Origin: Sisyra terminalis
Taxonomy: Eukaryota > Arthropoda > Insecta > Neuroptera > Sisyridae
Reading direction: 5' to 3'
DNA: 64,000 nucleotides
NCBI GenBank assembly: GCA_958496175.1
Contig: OY292274.1
Span: 57,732,630 to 57,796,629 of the forward strand
Notes under the pieces: model-generated
What the model was told of the DNA's origin: nothing
Databases searched by the model: none
Seen by the model: only the letters and a program-made list of their open reading frames with translations
Program-made: the position numbers and the translations under genes
Part shown: piece after piece, positions 46,728 through 59,852 of the stretch
How positions within the stretch are numbered: the stretch's first letter is position 1
Layout of the letters: every line of letters starts with the position of its first letter

Positions 46728-49700
46728 CTAACCCCATAATCCTTTTAAATTATTCCAAGCAGGTTCCCGTTTGCCCCAAGAACCTGGAAAAAAAGCATTA
46801 ATTGTACGATGGGATTTATTAATTTTTGTTAAGGTTATCACCTTTGAATTTGTTCCACTTGGCATCCCGTTTTCCCCATGCACTGTTCAAATTACGCCAA
46901 TTCCTTTTGTCTTCGTCAATATAATCATTGTCAGCCATTGCCATTCCGCTTCGAATCAAACTGGGTTCATAATATTCTCCCAATTGTTGTTGAGCTCCAC
47001 TGTATAATTCATCCAGATCTGAATCAGTTTCCCATTGTCGGTCAGTAGCGGCGGCACGTTTTCCCCATCCTCCCTGGAACGTTACGAAATTATATTTCTT
47101 TCTTGTGAATCATTTATTAAAAATCTCCAAGATGAATAAAGAATTTCATTTTGAATAATATTAATATGCAGAACACACAGAATATGGGAGTGGGGAAGTT
47201 GGAAATATCTATTGAATAGAAATCCTTTTCGAAATTGTATATGTAGCATACGTACGTGGTCTACTCACGCAGGATTAGTTTATTTATTATTATTATTTCA
47301 TATAATATACAAGAGAGAACTAATCCTTTTTTACGCATTTTTTTTTTTCAAAAAAAAAAAACAGTTGTATTGCCATTCTAGAAAAATTAATTGAAAATGA
47401 AAATTAATGAAAAAAATCAAACATTTTTCTTTAAAAACAAGATAATTTTATTCAGCAACCTTGTTTCCTGTAACTTCACTTTAGGGCCATATGATTTATA
47501 ATTATTAAATAAGAAGACAATTCAGGTTGTTTAAGATCGGTTTTTTTATTTAATATTTTTTAATATTAAATAACTTCATCAGGTTTCTTGAATCACAAAA
47601 AATATAATATTTTCAATTTAAATTCAATAAAAAATTAAATTTATCTTATATTTTCTGTGATTCAAGAAGCCTGATGAAGTTACGATACGTAACGAAACGT
47701 AGCTAATTTGAATATTAAAAAATATTAAATAAAATAACCCACCTTAAACAACCTGAATTGTCTTCTTATTTAATAAAAGCTGAGATCTGAATTTATCATC
47801 TATTTATAACAATATAAATCATACTGTATTATTAAAACCAAAGTTTTAGTAAAGTTAAAATTATTTTTTTACTTAGATTTTATATTTTTTTTTCATTTTC
47901 TTAAGTTTGAACATTGATTAAACATAAAAAAGGAAATAAGAAGTAACCGGCCGAAACTACATTTTACGGCCGAAACCAAATTTCAGCATCAGTCTTAGTT
48001 TTGGCCGAAGTCGAAACTTTCATATAAAGTCAAGTATTCAAAAGAAAAAAAATAATTATAATTACTTTTCCTATAGGTATCCTCTATCCTATAGGTATTT
48101 ATTATTCATTAAGTCTCTGATATTTGACCGTATATCACATCTTATTTCAAATAAAATATTTACACTTCTTAAAACAAGGGGTTGATTAGAAACTAATACA
48201 CCCAATATTTAAAGGCGCCTTAAAAGAAAGCATCATGGAGACCTCTTGATTTCAAGTGATTAATAACACCATCATCTAGTGCGAATTTGGTACCTATAAT
48301 AAGAGTACCATCAAAAGCACAGTGGGTCTACTGTTGAGTAGTGACCCAAGTCAAGTGCCATTCCTACGAACCCTTAATGACCTAAACAATAAAGTAAACT
48401 ATTTTGCAAATAGTTTAACTAGTGAAAAAAAAAAGAAAAAAAAGTCTACTGGTGGCCGAGTGGTCAAGGTGGCCACTCCAAAACTGGTAGATGTTGGGTT
48501 TAAATACTGTATCGAGTAAATTTTTGGAATTTCTTGAATTATGGATTATTTTATTAACTCTAGAGTCTTAAGACCTGACAGTTATAAGGCGATGGTAAAT
48601 AACAATCGAAAAAAAAGTACTTTAAATTTTTATCTACTACGTTTGGGTACATAAAACAGAAAATAATCTTTCTTACAACTTAAAAACAAAATTATTTCTT
48701 CTAAAATTTGGTCAATTTTCCCTCGAACCGAAAAAAATATTAAAGAACTTTAAAGAGCTTCGTGAAACTACGATTATATACTAAAATAATTTTAATGAAT
48801 TTATCACTGATATTAAGATCAGTATTCATAATTAATGATTCTTATATTGCTTCTGAGACACAATAATTTTTCATCATTTTTACCTCACGAATTCAATTTC
48901 AACTTCAGTCGTAGTTTCGGCTTGACGAAAGCCGAAACTTGACCGAAACCGAAAGCTCGGTCAGACCGTAGAAAAATGTTAGATGAAGTAATACGACATA
49001 CCTCTAGTAACTTACTCGTTAATATTACTTGTACACTTTGGAATAAAAATCAAATTTAATCGCAGTTGAACATTTACTTGATTTAATTCCTTTCGATAAA
49101 ATTTAAGAATTATGTTCGATTTTTTGTTATTAAGTTTTCATATGAATCAAAAGCTACAAAGTATCTATATGCTTTATGTTGAGGAACTTTTCCAGAGTTG
49201 TAATATAAGCAACAGTGTAACATACAAATACGAAAATAGTTGAAAGGTACATGGAAAAAAAAATACACCCACCTGTAGATTCTGCCATCCTCGTTTGTCG
49301 CCGCTGTAATATCGGTCGAAGGGTGGTTGCTCCACTGCGAAATTACGCTTACCCCATCCAGACTGCAAGTTTTGCCATCCACGTTTTCCCCACCCGGCTT
49401 GTAGACGATCCCAAGCGCGCTTTACCACACCAGAATTTTCATCTTTATCATCAAAAGCATCCATCTAAAAAAAAAAATGTGTTTGCAACTATGAAATCAG
49501 TTTCTAACAAGAACTTGTTATTTAAAGAATTTCCAAGCTTTAATGGTATGACCAACGAAAAAAAGCTCAAATATCTATAGTGACAACTGATTTGATGTAG
49601 CATTCTCTTTTTCTTTTTAACATTACAAGTTTTCCCGGCTTTTCCGTTTGTTTAATACGTTTTTTTTCTCCATTTCATCAATAAATCAAAAATGACGAGA

Positions 49701-50163
49701 GTCACAAATTCCATTTATTCCATTTTCATATTGCGTTTCCTTATTTGTTTACTACCATTTGTATTCATTTGTATAATACTTATGGTAGGTATATGGAAAT
49801 TTCGATAAGAATAAAAGGATATTTTTCTCCCTGTTCAATTTATTTATGAAAATTTTTTCTATAACACAAAATTATGATTTATTTGCTCTTTTGAAAAGTT
49901 CGACAATATTTATATATTTGTAATATTAAAAATATGAATGATGGAAATATGAAAAGACTTTTAAACAGAAGAAATAGGATAAGAATTCTTACAGCAACCT
50001 CATTGGCCTTCTCGTGAGGGGATGCTTCAGCTCCATTTGACGTCGAAGACGATGATGGGATTTGCATCGAAGCCAAAGCATGTGACGACATTTCACTGTA
50101 TGTGATTAAAATAAGCAGGAACCAAAGCAAATTTCCCGTTATTACATTGTTGCAGCTATGCAT
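46728..50163 (-). CDS. Mip: Myoinhibitory peptide / allatostatin-B precursor, 4 coding exons, 216 aa
   Basis: Minus-strand coding exons: 50163-49993, 49464-49273, 47073-46842, 46783-46728. GT/AG borders and phases (0, 0, 1) agree. Exon 1 gives a signal peptide (LLWFLLILITYSEMSSHALA). Mature peptides, each cut at KR and amidated from Gly, follow W-X6-W: AWDRLQAGWG, GWQNLQSGWG, GWQNLQGGWG (split by intron 2), NWRNLNSAWG, DAKWNKFKGSWG (split by intron 3) and EPAWNNLKGLWG at the very C terminus, ending at the stop so no basic site is needed. Acidic spacers separate them. MIPs inhibit visceral muscle and juvenile hormone synthesis, and act on the sex peptide receptor in insects. An acceptor (TTTTTTGTAG) just before the start codon shows that a 5' UTR exon lies upstream, beyond what I could define. 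Confidence 0.95.
47503..47790. mobile_element. Fold-back element family A, copy 2, in MIP intron 2
   Basis: TTAAATAAGAAGACAATTCAGG on the left faces CCTGAATTGTCTTCTTATTTAA on the right. The right arm holds CTGATGA (47671-47677), a GTTAC/GTAAC stem with a 5-base loop (47679-47693), then GAAAC (47694-47698), the best hammerhead-like core in the window. The left arm has lost part of this region. It lacks the long inner part of the 51-kb copy. Confidence 0.75.
48445..48616 (+). mobile_element. tRNA-derived SINE, copy 3, in MIP intron 2
   Basis: TCTACTGGTGGCCGAGTGGTC (A box), then GTTGGGTTTAAATAC (decayed B box), then TTAACTCTAGAGTC and AGTTATAAGGCGATGG, ending in an A-rich tail. Same order as copies 1 and 2. 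Confidence 0.75.
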
Positions 50164-50183
50164 TTTTAATTGAAATCTACAAA

Positions 50184-51042
50184 AAAAAAAATCGATGAAA
50201 ATTTGCATAAAATATTGCTACTGTACGTCATCGTTATAGGGATGATACATCATATAAAAGTGTTTATGAGGGATTGTGTAAAATATGCAAATTTAAATCA
50301 AGTTAAAGAAGCGTCTTTAAAATAATCTTTTCAGCATGCAATTCTCGTTAAACACAATTAATTCGCTCTGTTTGCGTTTTTACTTAATTAATATTAATCA
50401 TCATTCCTACGTAAATGTTATAGTCTCAAAAATATTTTATTTTGCTTCATTGATTTTTGCTTGAATAATGAAAATATGAGAATTTTTTTTCTAAACAATT
50501 TCAAAGACAACATTTTCCTTTTATAAAAGAGTAGAATTTCTTTGTAGTGTGTATTTTCTTTTTCCTCATTTTCTTTATTTTTATACACATAAAATACACA
50601 TATACACACAAATCAAACCCACAAACATAAATGAAAATCAAAGCAATTTTTTTACATACATTTTTTCATGTTTAATATGAATTTTAATAAGTGGTTCAAA
50701 GTTATATTTTCACATAACGCTTTTTCAATATGTTATTTTTTTTATCAGCCTACAAAAGCTTATTATTTCAAAAAAAAAATCGTGAATTTGTTTTTAAAAG
50801 CATATTTATAAGAATAAGTATTTGATTCGTCCAAAACCAATACATTTCTATAAAAGCTAACAACCTAATGCAGTGAAAAATAGATTTTCATACCATTGTT
50901 AAAACTGTGAATAAAAAATTTCAAATTTTTTCAGCATTTTTTATTTATTTGTATTTTTATTTGAATTAAAACACTAGGTTCTCAAAAAGAACCAGAATAG
51001 TAGTATTTTCCAGATGGTGAAAATATTTTGCTATCCATTTGA
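50184..51042. other. Upstream flank of the MIP gene
   Basis: This should contain the MIP 5' UTR exon or intron, but no splice donor or promoter could be chosen with confidence. No other gene recognised. Confidence 0.3.
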
Positions 51043-51867
51043 TATTAGGAAGATCAACTCCAAACTCTTTTAATATATTATTGAAAAAACAATTTTCCAA
51101 AATAGATGATAAAAATTCAGATCACAGCTTTTATTAAATAAGAAGACAATTCAGGTTGTTTAAGATCGTTTTTATTATTTAATTTTTTTAATATTTAAAT
51201 TAGCTACGTTTCGTTATGTATCGTAACTTCATCAGACTTGTATAAAAAATTAAAATATTTACAAAATGTGTCAATCATACATAAATTTCAAAATTATAAT
51301 AATATACATATAATATAGATAATATTAAATATTTGTAATAAAATAATAATAACTAACTCATAATTTCGAAATACGACAAATATTTTAAGAGACATTCTAA
51401 CAAATAATTAAATATATAATAAAATACCTTGTAGAACAAAAATATAATAGTTTCAATTTAAATTCAGTAAATAAATTATTATAAATTAATAACAAATAAA
51501 AAATAATAAAAAATAAATAATTTAAATTGAAATAATTATATTTTTGTGATTCAAAGTATTTTATTAATTAATTTTATTATATATTTAATTATTTTTTAGA
51601 ATATCTCTTAAAATATTTGTTATATTTTGAAATAATGAGTTAGGTGATATTATTTAATAACAAATATTTTGTATTATCTATATTATATGTATACTATTAT
51701 AATTTTGAAATTTATGTATGATTGACATATTTTGTAATAATTTTAATTTTTTATAGAACCCCGATGAAGTTACGATACGTAACGAAACGTAACTAATTTA
51801 AATATTAAAAAACATTAAATAAAAAAAAATCTTAAACAACCTGAATTATCTTCTTATTAGGAAGATC
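51043..51867. mobile_element. Fold-back element family A, copy 3, 13-bp target duplication
   Basis: TATTAGGAAGATC at 51043-51055 and 51855-51867 bounds a 799-bp palindromic element. Both arms carry the core: CTGATGAAGTTACG...GTAACGAAACG near 51760 (+) and its diverged complement near 51200. Inner inverted blocks (ATCATACATAAATTTCAAA, TAATAATATACATATAATA) match copy 1 at 18.8 kb. Confidence 0.85.
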
Positions 51868-52418
51868 TTTGACCTTAGATGACTCAAAGATTCTCTATGA
51901 AAAATCATGAATCAAAAATGAACCAGATAATATAGATATTTTCTTACGATCAACTGAACGTTTTGCTACATTGGATACCAATAATTTTTAGTATATAATG
52001 AATATATTAAAATCAAATGAGCCAAAAGAAGTTGTATTCGGCTTACAAGTCACGGTTTTCTAAACTCTGGATCAGATGACCGAAATATTAAGCTCTAAAA
52101 GACTCGAACCAAAATACCACATGCCAAGATAACTCTGGATTATTAATCTAATCAATTTTTCATCAGGCATAGTTTTGGAGATTGGCAGATACGAGCCTGT
52201 ACTTTTATCTGCTAATTTTGATTTCTAGAAATCCAGAAATACGGAGAACAAACTATAAATGGAACGAGAATATAAAAGTAATCCAACTTTGGGTTGATTT
52301 ATGCTTTTTCTGGATAAAGATACCAGCATATACATGGAACGGTTAGGGCTGAACGAATCAAGCAATTGTGAAAAAGAGGATATTCCGAAATTTATTTTTT
52401 GGAATGATGCAAATGGAA

Positions 52419-52716
52419 GATTATTTAGATATAATAATTAAATTGTGGGCAATAAGGACGAAGCTTCTTGTAGAATATTATTTATTTTATCGCCAACGTT
52501 TCGTCAGTCATTCCTGACTTCTTCAGGGCTCTACTAAAACTACTAAAATTTATGAATTGTGATGTATTTATTTATAATTTTGACAATAATGTGTTACTGT
52601 TTTTAAATGTTATGTATTTTCGTTGTAGAGCCCTAAAGAAGCCCCCTTATTGCCCACAATTTAATTATTATATTTTAAAAAAGACAAGGACTTAAACAAC
52701 ATGGATTATTTAGATA
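52419..52716. mobile_element. Fold-back element E, 13-bp target duplication and hammerhead-like core
   Basis: GATTATTTAGATA at 52419-52431 and 52704-52716 bounds a 272-bp element. Ends AATTAAATTGTGGGCAATAAG and TTATTGCCCACAATTTAATT are inverted. On the minus strand CTGAAGA (52526-52520), then a GTCAG/CTGAC stem, then GAAAC (52502-52498) form the core. The right arm has lost its copy apart from GAGCCCTAAAGAAG. Confidence 0.85.
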
Positions 52717-52964
52717 GTAGCGAAATACTTTAAACGATGGAAAGTTACAGCAGAAAAAGGGATAAGTGTAATCCACAGGAGAAAAGGATGAAATGCTTAA
52801 TAAAAGTGAGCTAAATAACCAAATGAAGTAAAAAAAAAAAAACTATACTATGTCGAAATAGAATAAAATTAATTCAGTGGTTCTTAACTTTATTGAAGAT
52901 ATAAGCCTGCACCAGTTTCATATGCGCATTCACTAAATCCTTCTTAAATGGAAAAATAAATGGC

Positions 52965-53175
52965 TTATGTCCTTTTTGGTCAATATCTGGCAATTTTGCA
53001 TTTTATACTTTGTTCTATATTCTATTTGCGATTTTTTCGTTAATTCAATTCTAATATGGTACAATTTTCCCTTTTGTGGCTACATTTTTATAATGGGCCA
53101 ATTTATTCATGAGCTTAATTAAGAACAATGTAATAAATCCAACATTGCCAGATATTGACCGAATTAAATGAAACT
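52965..53175. mobile_element. MITE of the TCTGGCAACGTTGCATTTTC family, copy 5
   Basis: GGTCAATATCTGGCAATTTTGCATTTT on the left faces AATCCAACATTGCCAGATATTGACC on the right. The core TTAATTCAATTCTAATATGG is identical to copy 1. Confidence 0.65.
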
Positions 53176-55959
53176 CGAACCAGTTATTATTCATAAGTGC
53201 ACAAAATAAACAAAACTATTAAAAACAATGAATAAAACTATTAAGGATCCACCAAACCTGCAAAATTGACTTATCGAATCTTTGGGGTTCGATTGAACCC
53301 AGGTTAAGAACCACTGAATTAATTGGATTAACGGAACTTATATTCAAATTCTTATAGATATTTGAATTTAAACCCTACAGGTATGGAAATTAACCCTCCT
53401 TGTTATACCAAGAAAAAACTGATTATTATGAGAAAACGAAAGAACCCCACACATCCTCCCCATTTACGAATATTGGAGGACACTTTTTATACAGTTAATT
53501 AAATATACAAATATTAAACTGCAACAAGTATTTAAAATATAAACCATTGTGGTAAAAGCATCGAAAGTCTTATGTTTTACATTGTATTGAATTATCCAAG
53601 TATTCTCAGCTCATCCTGATTTATAAGTGGGAATAATACTAGGATCAAAACGGTGTAATAGTAGGTCAATATTTCCTTACAGTAAAACTGTTCAATCAAG
53701 ATCTTTCACCCATACAAATTTATTGGTTGAAAACCATGAACGTATATGAAAAATCAGTCCTTCTTTATAACGCTACATTTTTTCAAAGAACCACTTGAAT
53801 TATGTCCATTTTTAAAGGTTGGAAAGCGATTTTTTAGTAAAGTTTCATAAAATTGCATCTTTAATAGACAAAATTTCAAAGAAGAAGTTATACCAAAAAA
53901 ATTATCATTTTTTGTTTATCCACTTTAATAATCAAATTCTTATGTATTAAAAATTAATGTTTTTGTACAGTAAAATTAAATATTTGATTAGATTATTTTT
54001 CGATATCATTAATACCATCATAATCTTTGTTGTATCCTGTTAGCCTTATGTTACTATAAGGATTTCCATTTAAAATAGATTCTGATTTATTTTAATATTC
54101 TTTTTACACATAATTCCATCTTTTCCTGAAGAGTATTTCCCGTATTTCGCTTTTATTTGAGTGCGTTGTGTTGTTATACATTACAATAAACTACGTTACT
54201 AGTGGTAAGAAATCTAACATAAGATATATAATCTTAAGCATTGGACTTGATAAAAAAGATTCAAAGTTTTTAATTGAATCTACGTATTTATTAAAGTCTT
54301 GATATGAAAAATTAAATAAAAATAATTTGTTTAGTTCAATATTGCATTGCCTTCATTATATTGTATTGATTATTGTGGGATATAGGTTCTCCACAATAAT
54401 ACCTTCTTATGAACTTAAAACATAATTATTATCTCTGGAAACTATTTTAAGAGAATTTCTATCACAACAAAACAATTAAATAGTTAAATTTGCAATTAAT
54501 AAACCATAACAGTGTTTTAATTGAAGTAGAGAGAGAAAGCCGAAACTGAATATATTTTATTAGCTGAACTGTAGAAGGCATTCCGGATTTGCGTTGCTGA
54601 TAAAACATGGTCGTCATACTATAACATAATTATGCAGTTGTCAACACATAATTGAACAAGGCCGCACCTAACAAAAGCTTTGTGTCAAAATTATCAAAAT
54701 ACCAGAGAACAAATTTCGTAACATTAAGCCTTCATAGCTCATCCCTACATTATAATCAAGTAGTGGACGCGTAACATCACAGTTAAACTGTACCAGTTTA
54801 TGTTTGTCTATCCTGAAAATACTTCAGTCACTTATTAAAGTTTTACCAACATTTTTGGGGTCACCCAAAATGAATTATAAAAGCAAATTTTTACCATAAT
54901 ATAATATGATATTAACTGTAGATTTAAAATTTCCAGAGACATAACAAATATGAATTTCATGATTTATTTCAGTTCTGAACTGTAATTAATACGAGATGTG
55001 TTATACAGAGAATAGGAAGAGATAATAAACGATTTGTCTGCGTCCACTGATATTAATTTCTCAAATATGCAAACGAATTGGTCATATTTGACACAAAATG
55101 AATATGGGAAATTGAAAATTCAAATTTTGTACAATAAAAGATAATGGAAGCATTGAGAAAATAGAATAAAGCATTCATAAACCTTCATTATATCACTGGG
55201 TAGAAAAATGAATATTCAAATTCATTTATAAAGTGGGATTTTCGGTCTTGTAGTGGGTTTATGCATGGAGCATCTGGCAGATATTCATTTTTAGTTGATT
55301 TTTCCTTTCATTTTTTTTTTTAAGTGCAAAACATTTTCTTCTATTGTCTTTCGACTGGGAGATTACGGGAATAAGTTAGTAGCTGGAATTAAAATAATCC
55401 GGAGATGAGAAAATCCATTTACGAATGGAAAATCAATTAGTCTAATTTGAATAAACTGCCACTGCATGTATTTACCACTATGTGCGTCGATAATTCTATG
55501 TTCCATGGATTACGATAACTAAGAGTTATTAAATAAGCATCAACAGTAAAAAATTTTCTATTAAAAGGAATTGCTAACAAACCATACTGTTTTTCTTAAT
55601 AAAAAATCAATTATTTATAGAACTTTGCATATGTGGCGCATTATTAAGCCGAGAATGTGTTTAATGAATGTGTAAAAATTAAAAGCAAAATATTCGCAAA
55701 CCTTGATAGATTTCAAAGTTGGTAAGTTGAGAGAGTATTTAATTAACAAATCACAAAATTACCAATCAAAATGTTCTTACAATAGTTTATGATTTTTTTC
55801 TAGCATTTATCTAGTTAATATAGTATGGAATTTAGATACATGCTCCTAGGTGCATTAATATGAAACCAGAATTTACCAATAAGGTAGTGATGACGACCAG
55901 TAAAAGGTCTACCTAACAATATTCATGTGACATTTTGTTTAACAATTTTTACAATCTTT
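53176..55959. other. Intergenic DNA, no gene recognised
   Basis: No convincing coding exon, RNA gene or element ends were seen on either strand. Confidence 0.4.
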
Positions 55960-56225
55960 AACAATTTAAATTTGATAAGTATTTTATTTATTTCTGACTC
56001 ACAATAAATTAATGGATAATAATATATGTCTTATGAGACTCAATTTTTTCTTTATTACGACGCGTTTCAACAGTTTTTGATTGTCATCATCAGGTTAATT
56101 TTAATAATAATTAAAATACAAGATTACCTGATGATGACAGTCAAAAACTGTTGAAACGCGTTGTAATAAAGAAGAAATTGAGTCTCATAAGACATAAATT
56201 ACTATCCATTAATAAACAATTTAAA
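55960..56225. mobile_element. Fold-back element D, 11-bp target duplication and hammerhead-like core
   Basis: AACAATTTAAA at 55960-55970 and 56215-56225 bounds a 244-bp element. Arms ATGTCTTATGAGACTCAATTT and AAATTGAGTCTCATAAGACAT pair. Both arms carry CTGATGA (56128-56134 on +), an ACAGT/ACTGT stem and GAAACGCG. Confidence 0.8.
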
Positions 56226-59200
56226 CAAAACCTGTTGTAGAATCTTATCAAAGCTTAAGTTGAGCATGCTCTTAGGAAATCACAGTGTTTTAAAAAATTG
56301 AAAGTGAAAGAAGTAATTTCTTGTTCTAATTAAGGTTCCATGGATAATAATGGAAGGACATTAAATATAATTTAAATTACTTTGCACGTTAGTAACTTTT
56401 CACTCTTTCCAGGGTGGAAAAAAATCTTTCTCCTGAACAATTTGGTACTGGGATTCAAAAAACGTACAAAACAATAACAACATTAGGATACACATTTTAA
56501 CGATTTCGCGAAGCAATATATTCCAAATATTTTCAAATATCTTCAGTATTGGATCATTAAGAAGAATGTATAAGAATACATTCATTTACGAAGGTCTTTT
56601 CCAAATCCGTACATGATTGTTTAAGATACGTACAATGTATTTCGCCTACCAGGATTCGCGTTGGACTTTAAATGTTCTGACAAAAAAGGATCGAATTTAT
56701 TTTAAAGTACTACGATAAAAAATTACCACTATGAAAATCTTCAATTTGTTCTGAATTTCCCCGGAATGGCAGTTCTTTAAATTCCAGTGATTGAACAGTT
56801 GAAAATTGTAATGCGGTAAATTGGAAAGTAAATTCTATAAAAAAATATTTATTATACTATACTGAAGATGTTACATACATTGAAAAAGAAATTAGAAAAT
56901 ATTCTTGGCTTTTAAAATTTTGAAGTTCCGGAAATTATTCCGTCTCTAAAATCATACTGTCCTAGCCCCGAGCCTCACTGGCCTAGGCGTAAATCTATCA
57001 CTTACTATCCTTAAAAATTTCTCTGTTCCTTTTCCAACTTTTATGCAGAACAATTACTTCCTTTTTAATTTTGTTCATAAGAACCAAACTTCGAAGTTAC
57101 AGTGATCTTAAAAGCGCAAATAACTCTAAAGTTTCATATAGTATAATGGACTAATTTACATTCCTCAATCCTTAAAACAAAACCCTTTTATGTAGAAAGA
57201 TATTTTCGTAACCAAACTTTATACTTATTTAGTTAATAATATTCCTAAATCTCAAGATTCCAATTCGTGTCTGTAAATACTTTGGTAAAATATTAGAAAA
57301 AAACAGAATTATTGTATGATAATTAGTAAAGACTTGGTCAAAGTGAAAAATGAAAAATTAAAGGAGCTTTTTTAAAGAAATATGAAATTTATAATTAACT
57401 AAATATTGTATATTCCACTAAAGCAAGTAACTTCTTAGTCTATTTTATAATTTCAATTTTATAGTTTTTGAAAAAGTTTTACTCCATAAGAATTCCATGA
57501 AAAAATTAAATTTGTTCTACTTGTATATCTTACTTTGGTATAATAAGAACGGCTGATTTAGTTCGTTTTTTTCCTCTCAACAAATAGAAATATAAATGAG
57601 ACAAATTTAAATGTTTTTCAAAGTATAAAATCTCTTTAACTTTTATCACGATTTTTATGCACAGAAAAATCAAGAAAATGAAAACTAGCGCTGCCAACAA
57701 AATTTAATATTTTCAACGTAATTTTCTCGAAAAACCTTTGCTCAAATTATTAAATTATTCCAATATCATCTTAAATGATAACAAAATTACATAAGTCCTG
57801 AATAAATGGTGATTAGTTTAACGTATTTGCTACTGTATTTATATAGATAAACTTTGTCGTCTATGGCCTCTTTTCATTCCATCACAGACACTACCGTTCA
57901 AATATTTATTATCGTTATATAATATCACCGCCAATTCATTCTCGGATTTCGCATCCACTATGCAAATATTTGTGCTAATCGCACATTGATAATTTTAATT
58001 AAGTGATATTTAAGACATTTAGAACAGAATACCGTATTATATTACGGATTTCATTTATATTTTTCTAAATAAAATTGCCGGAATGAAGTCATTCATAGAA
58101 ATGAGCCATACAAAATTGAAGCAATAAAATGAAAAGTGACTAGAAGGAAAAACACTTTTTCAATATAATAAAATAATGATATTTCTAGAACTTTTTATTT
58201 CAAAGCTTTTGTCGAAATATTTCCTTTTATCATTTTTGGCTAAAAAAAAAATGTTTGAAAAAATGAAAATTCTTTGATTTAGACAAACGATTTTTCTTTA
58301 TAAATAATAAAAGCATTTTTTTATCTATTATAGCTTGTTATCAACTTGTTACATCTATTAGTGTTCCGAAAAAATCATGAAAGCTTTTTCTTTTTCTACT
58401 ATGTATATATTTTCAGAAAATTGAAATAATTGTGACGTTAAAAGTTCTATTTATTACACTTGTAATTCTTCAGAGTATTGTCTATTGGTTTAAATAAATA
58501 TTTATGTATATGAAAATATCTACCGAATACAAATTGAAAAGAAGCTTTTTTATTTTATTTTCGGAAACGACTAATTAAAATTTCCGCCATCATTTAACAC
58601 AGACGAACGAACATTAATTCTTGAGGGATGTGGTACGTTTATCCAATAATTTCAATGTGGAATAACATTTCTTGACCCTTCTCTTGTTTCTATTACGTTT
58701 TTGTGCTCCATAAGGCACAACATTTACATATTATTATTTATCTTTGAACAGAAACAATAATTATTTAAACATTGACATTTACGAGAACTTATTAGTGGAA
58801 CAAGGGGATGTATTTACTGAATGCAGCAAACAAAAGGATGTTATCGACAAAGTAAATAATTCGTTTTTCTTCAACTATTTTATTACACTTGAAAATTGTC
58901 TCTCGATAACGAGCTTTCAAACTTTCCAGCATAGATAAATAATCCTGGTGAAATATGTACAATTTACTTATACACATCGAGATACGGACGAAATATATAG
59001 AGAAAACAAACGGAAACTATGGATGCTATCGTCGCCCAAAGAAAATTGCTGAAATGCACTTTTAGAGATTATCAACTAACTGACCTCTAAGTTCTTAAGT
59101 TCCACTCTATATTTTCTCTCTATTATTCATGTACATCATGCAGTTGCTCTTAAGCTTTTAATGTATGCTTTTATTTAAAGACTTGCTGATTACAAAGTTA

Positions 59201-59852
59201 CATAAAATCCATGTACTTAATTTCAAAACAATGCCAATAGTCAACATAACGAATTACCACCAACAGAAGTTGAAAAGTTTTACTCATTTACATTTGCAGA
59301 TATTTATTTGAAAAGTTACAGTTTTTAAATTCGTTTTTAAATTACATTTTTTTATTTATTCAAAACGCCATTAAAAGTTTACATTTGTTGTTCATTCTCA
59401 CTATGATTAGTGGTAAAACTTAGATCATTTAAAAATAAAATTGAATGCAAAATCGAAATGAGAGAAAATCCGGATAAACAAACGAATGGACACATTTATG
59501 GTGGTACACTATTAAAATGAATAAAATGATTCATTTCATATTTCAATTAATGCTCTCCCATTTCTGTGATATTAATGTTTCCGATTCAATTTGATCAATA
59601 GTTATCTATCATGAAATGCACGAAAAGTTAATGGAAGTTTTGAAAATTATAAACAGCTATTTGTATTTACCAAATGATTTAATCATTGACATTTATAAAT
59701 AACCAACGGTCAAATTTAAAATTATTGTTAAAAATTTTGAATTTAACTATGGGAAAAATTAATTAAGTATTCACTTTTATTGGTTTCAAATTCATTTTAG
59801 AAACTTTTTTTTTCATTATTGGTTTAACTATTGCTAAATTGCTCATAGTTTT
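56226..59852. other. Intergenic DNA, no gene recognised
   Basis: Only short AT-rich open frames. One (56585-56400, -) contains a leader-like MCILMLLLFCTFF but has no supporting exons. Confidence 0.4.

Noticed and set aside
56400..56585. Minus-strand open frame with a leader-like segment MCILMLLLFCTFFES
   Set aside because: Only 61 codons, no downstream exon with matching phase, no known family. Possible first exon of a secreted peptide, but unsupported.
58744..58977. Overlapping short open frames on both strands near 58.8 kb
   Set aside because: Expected by chance at this length; no splice sites, signal peptide or family match supports either.
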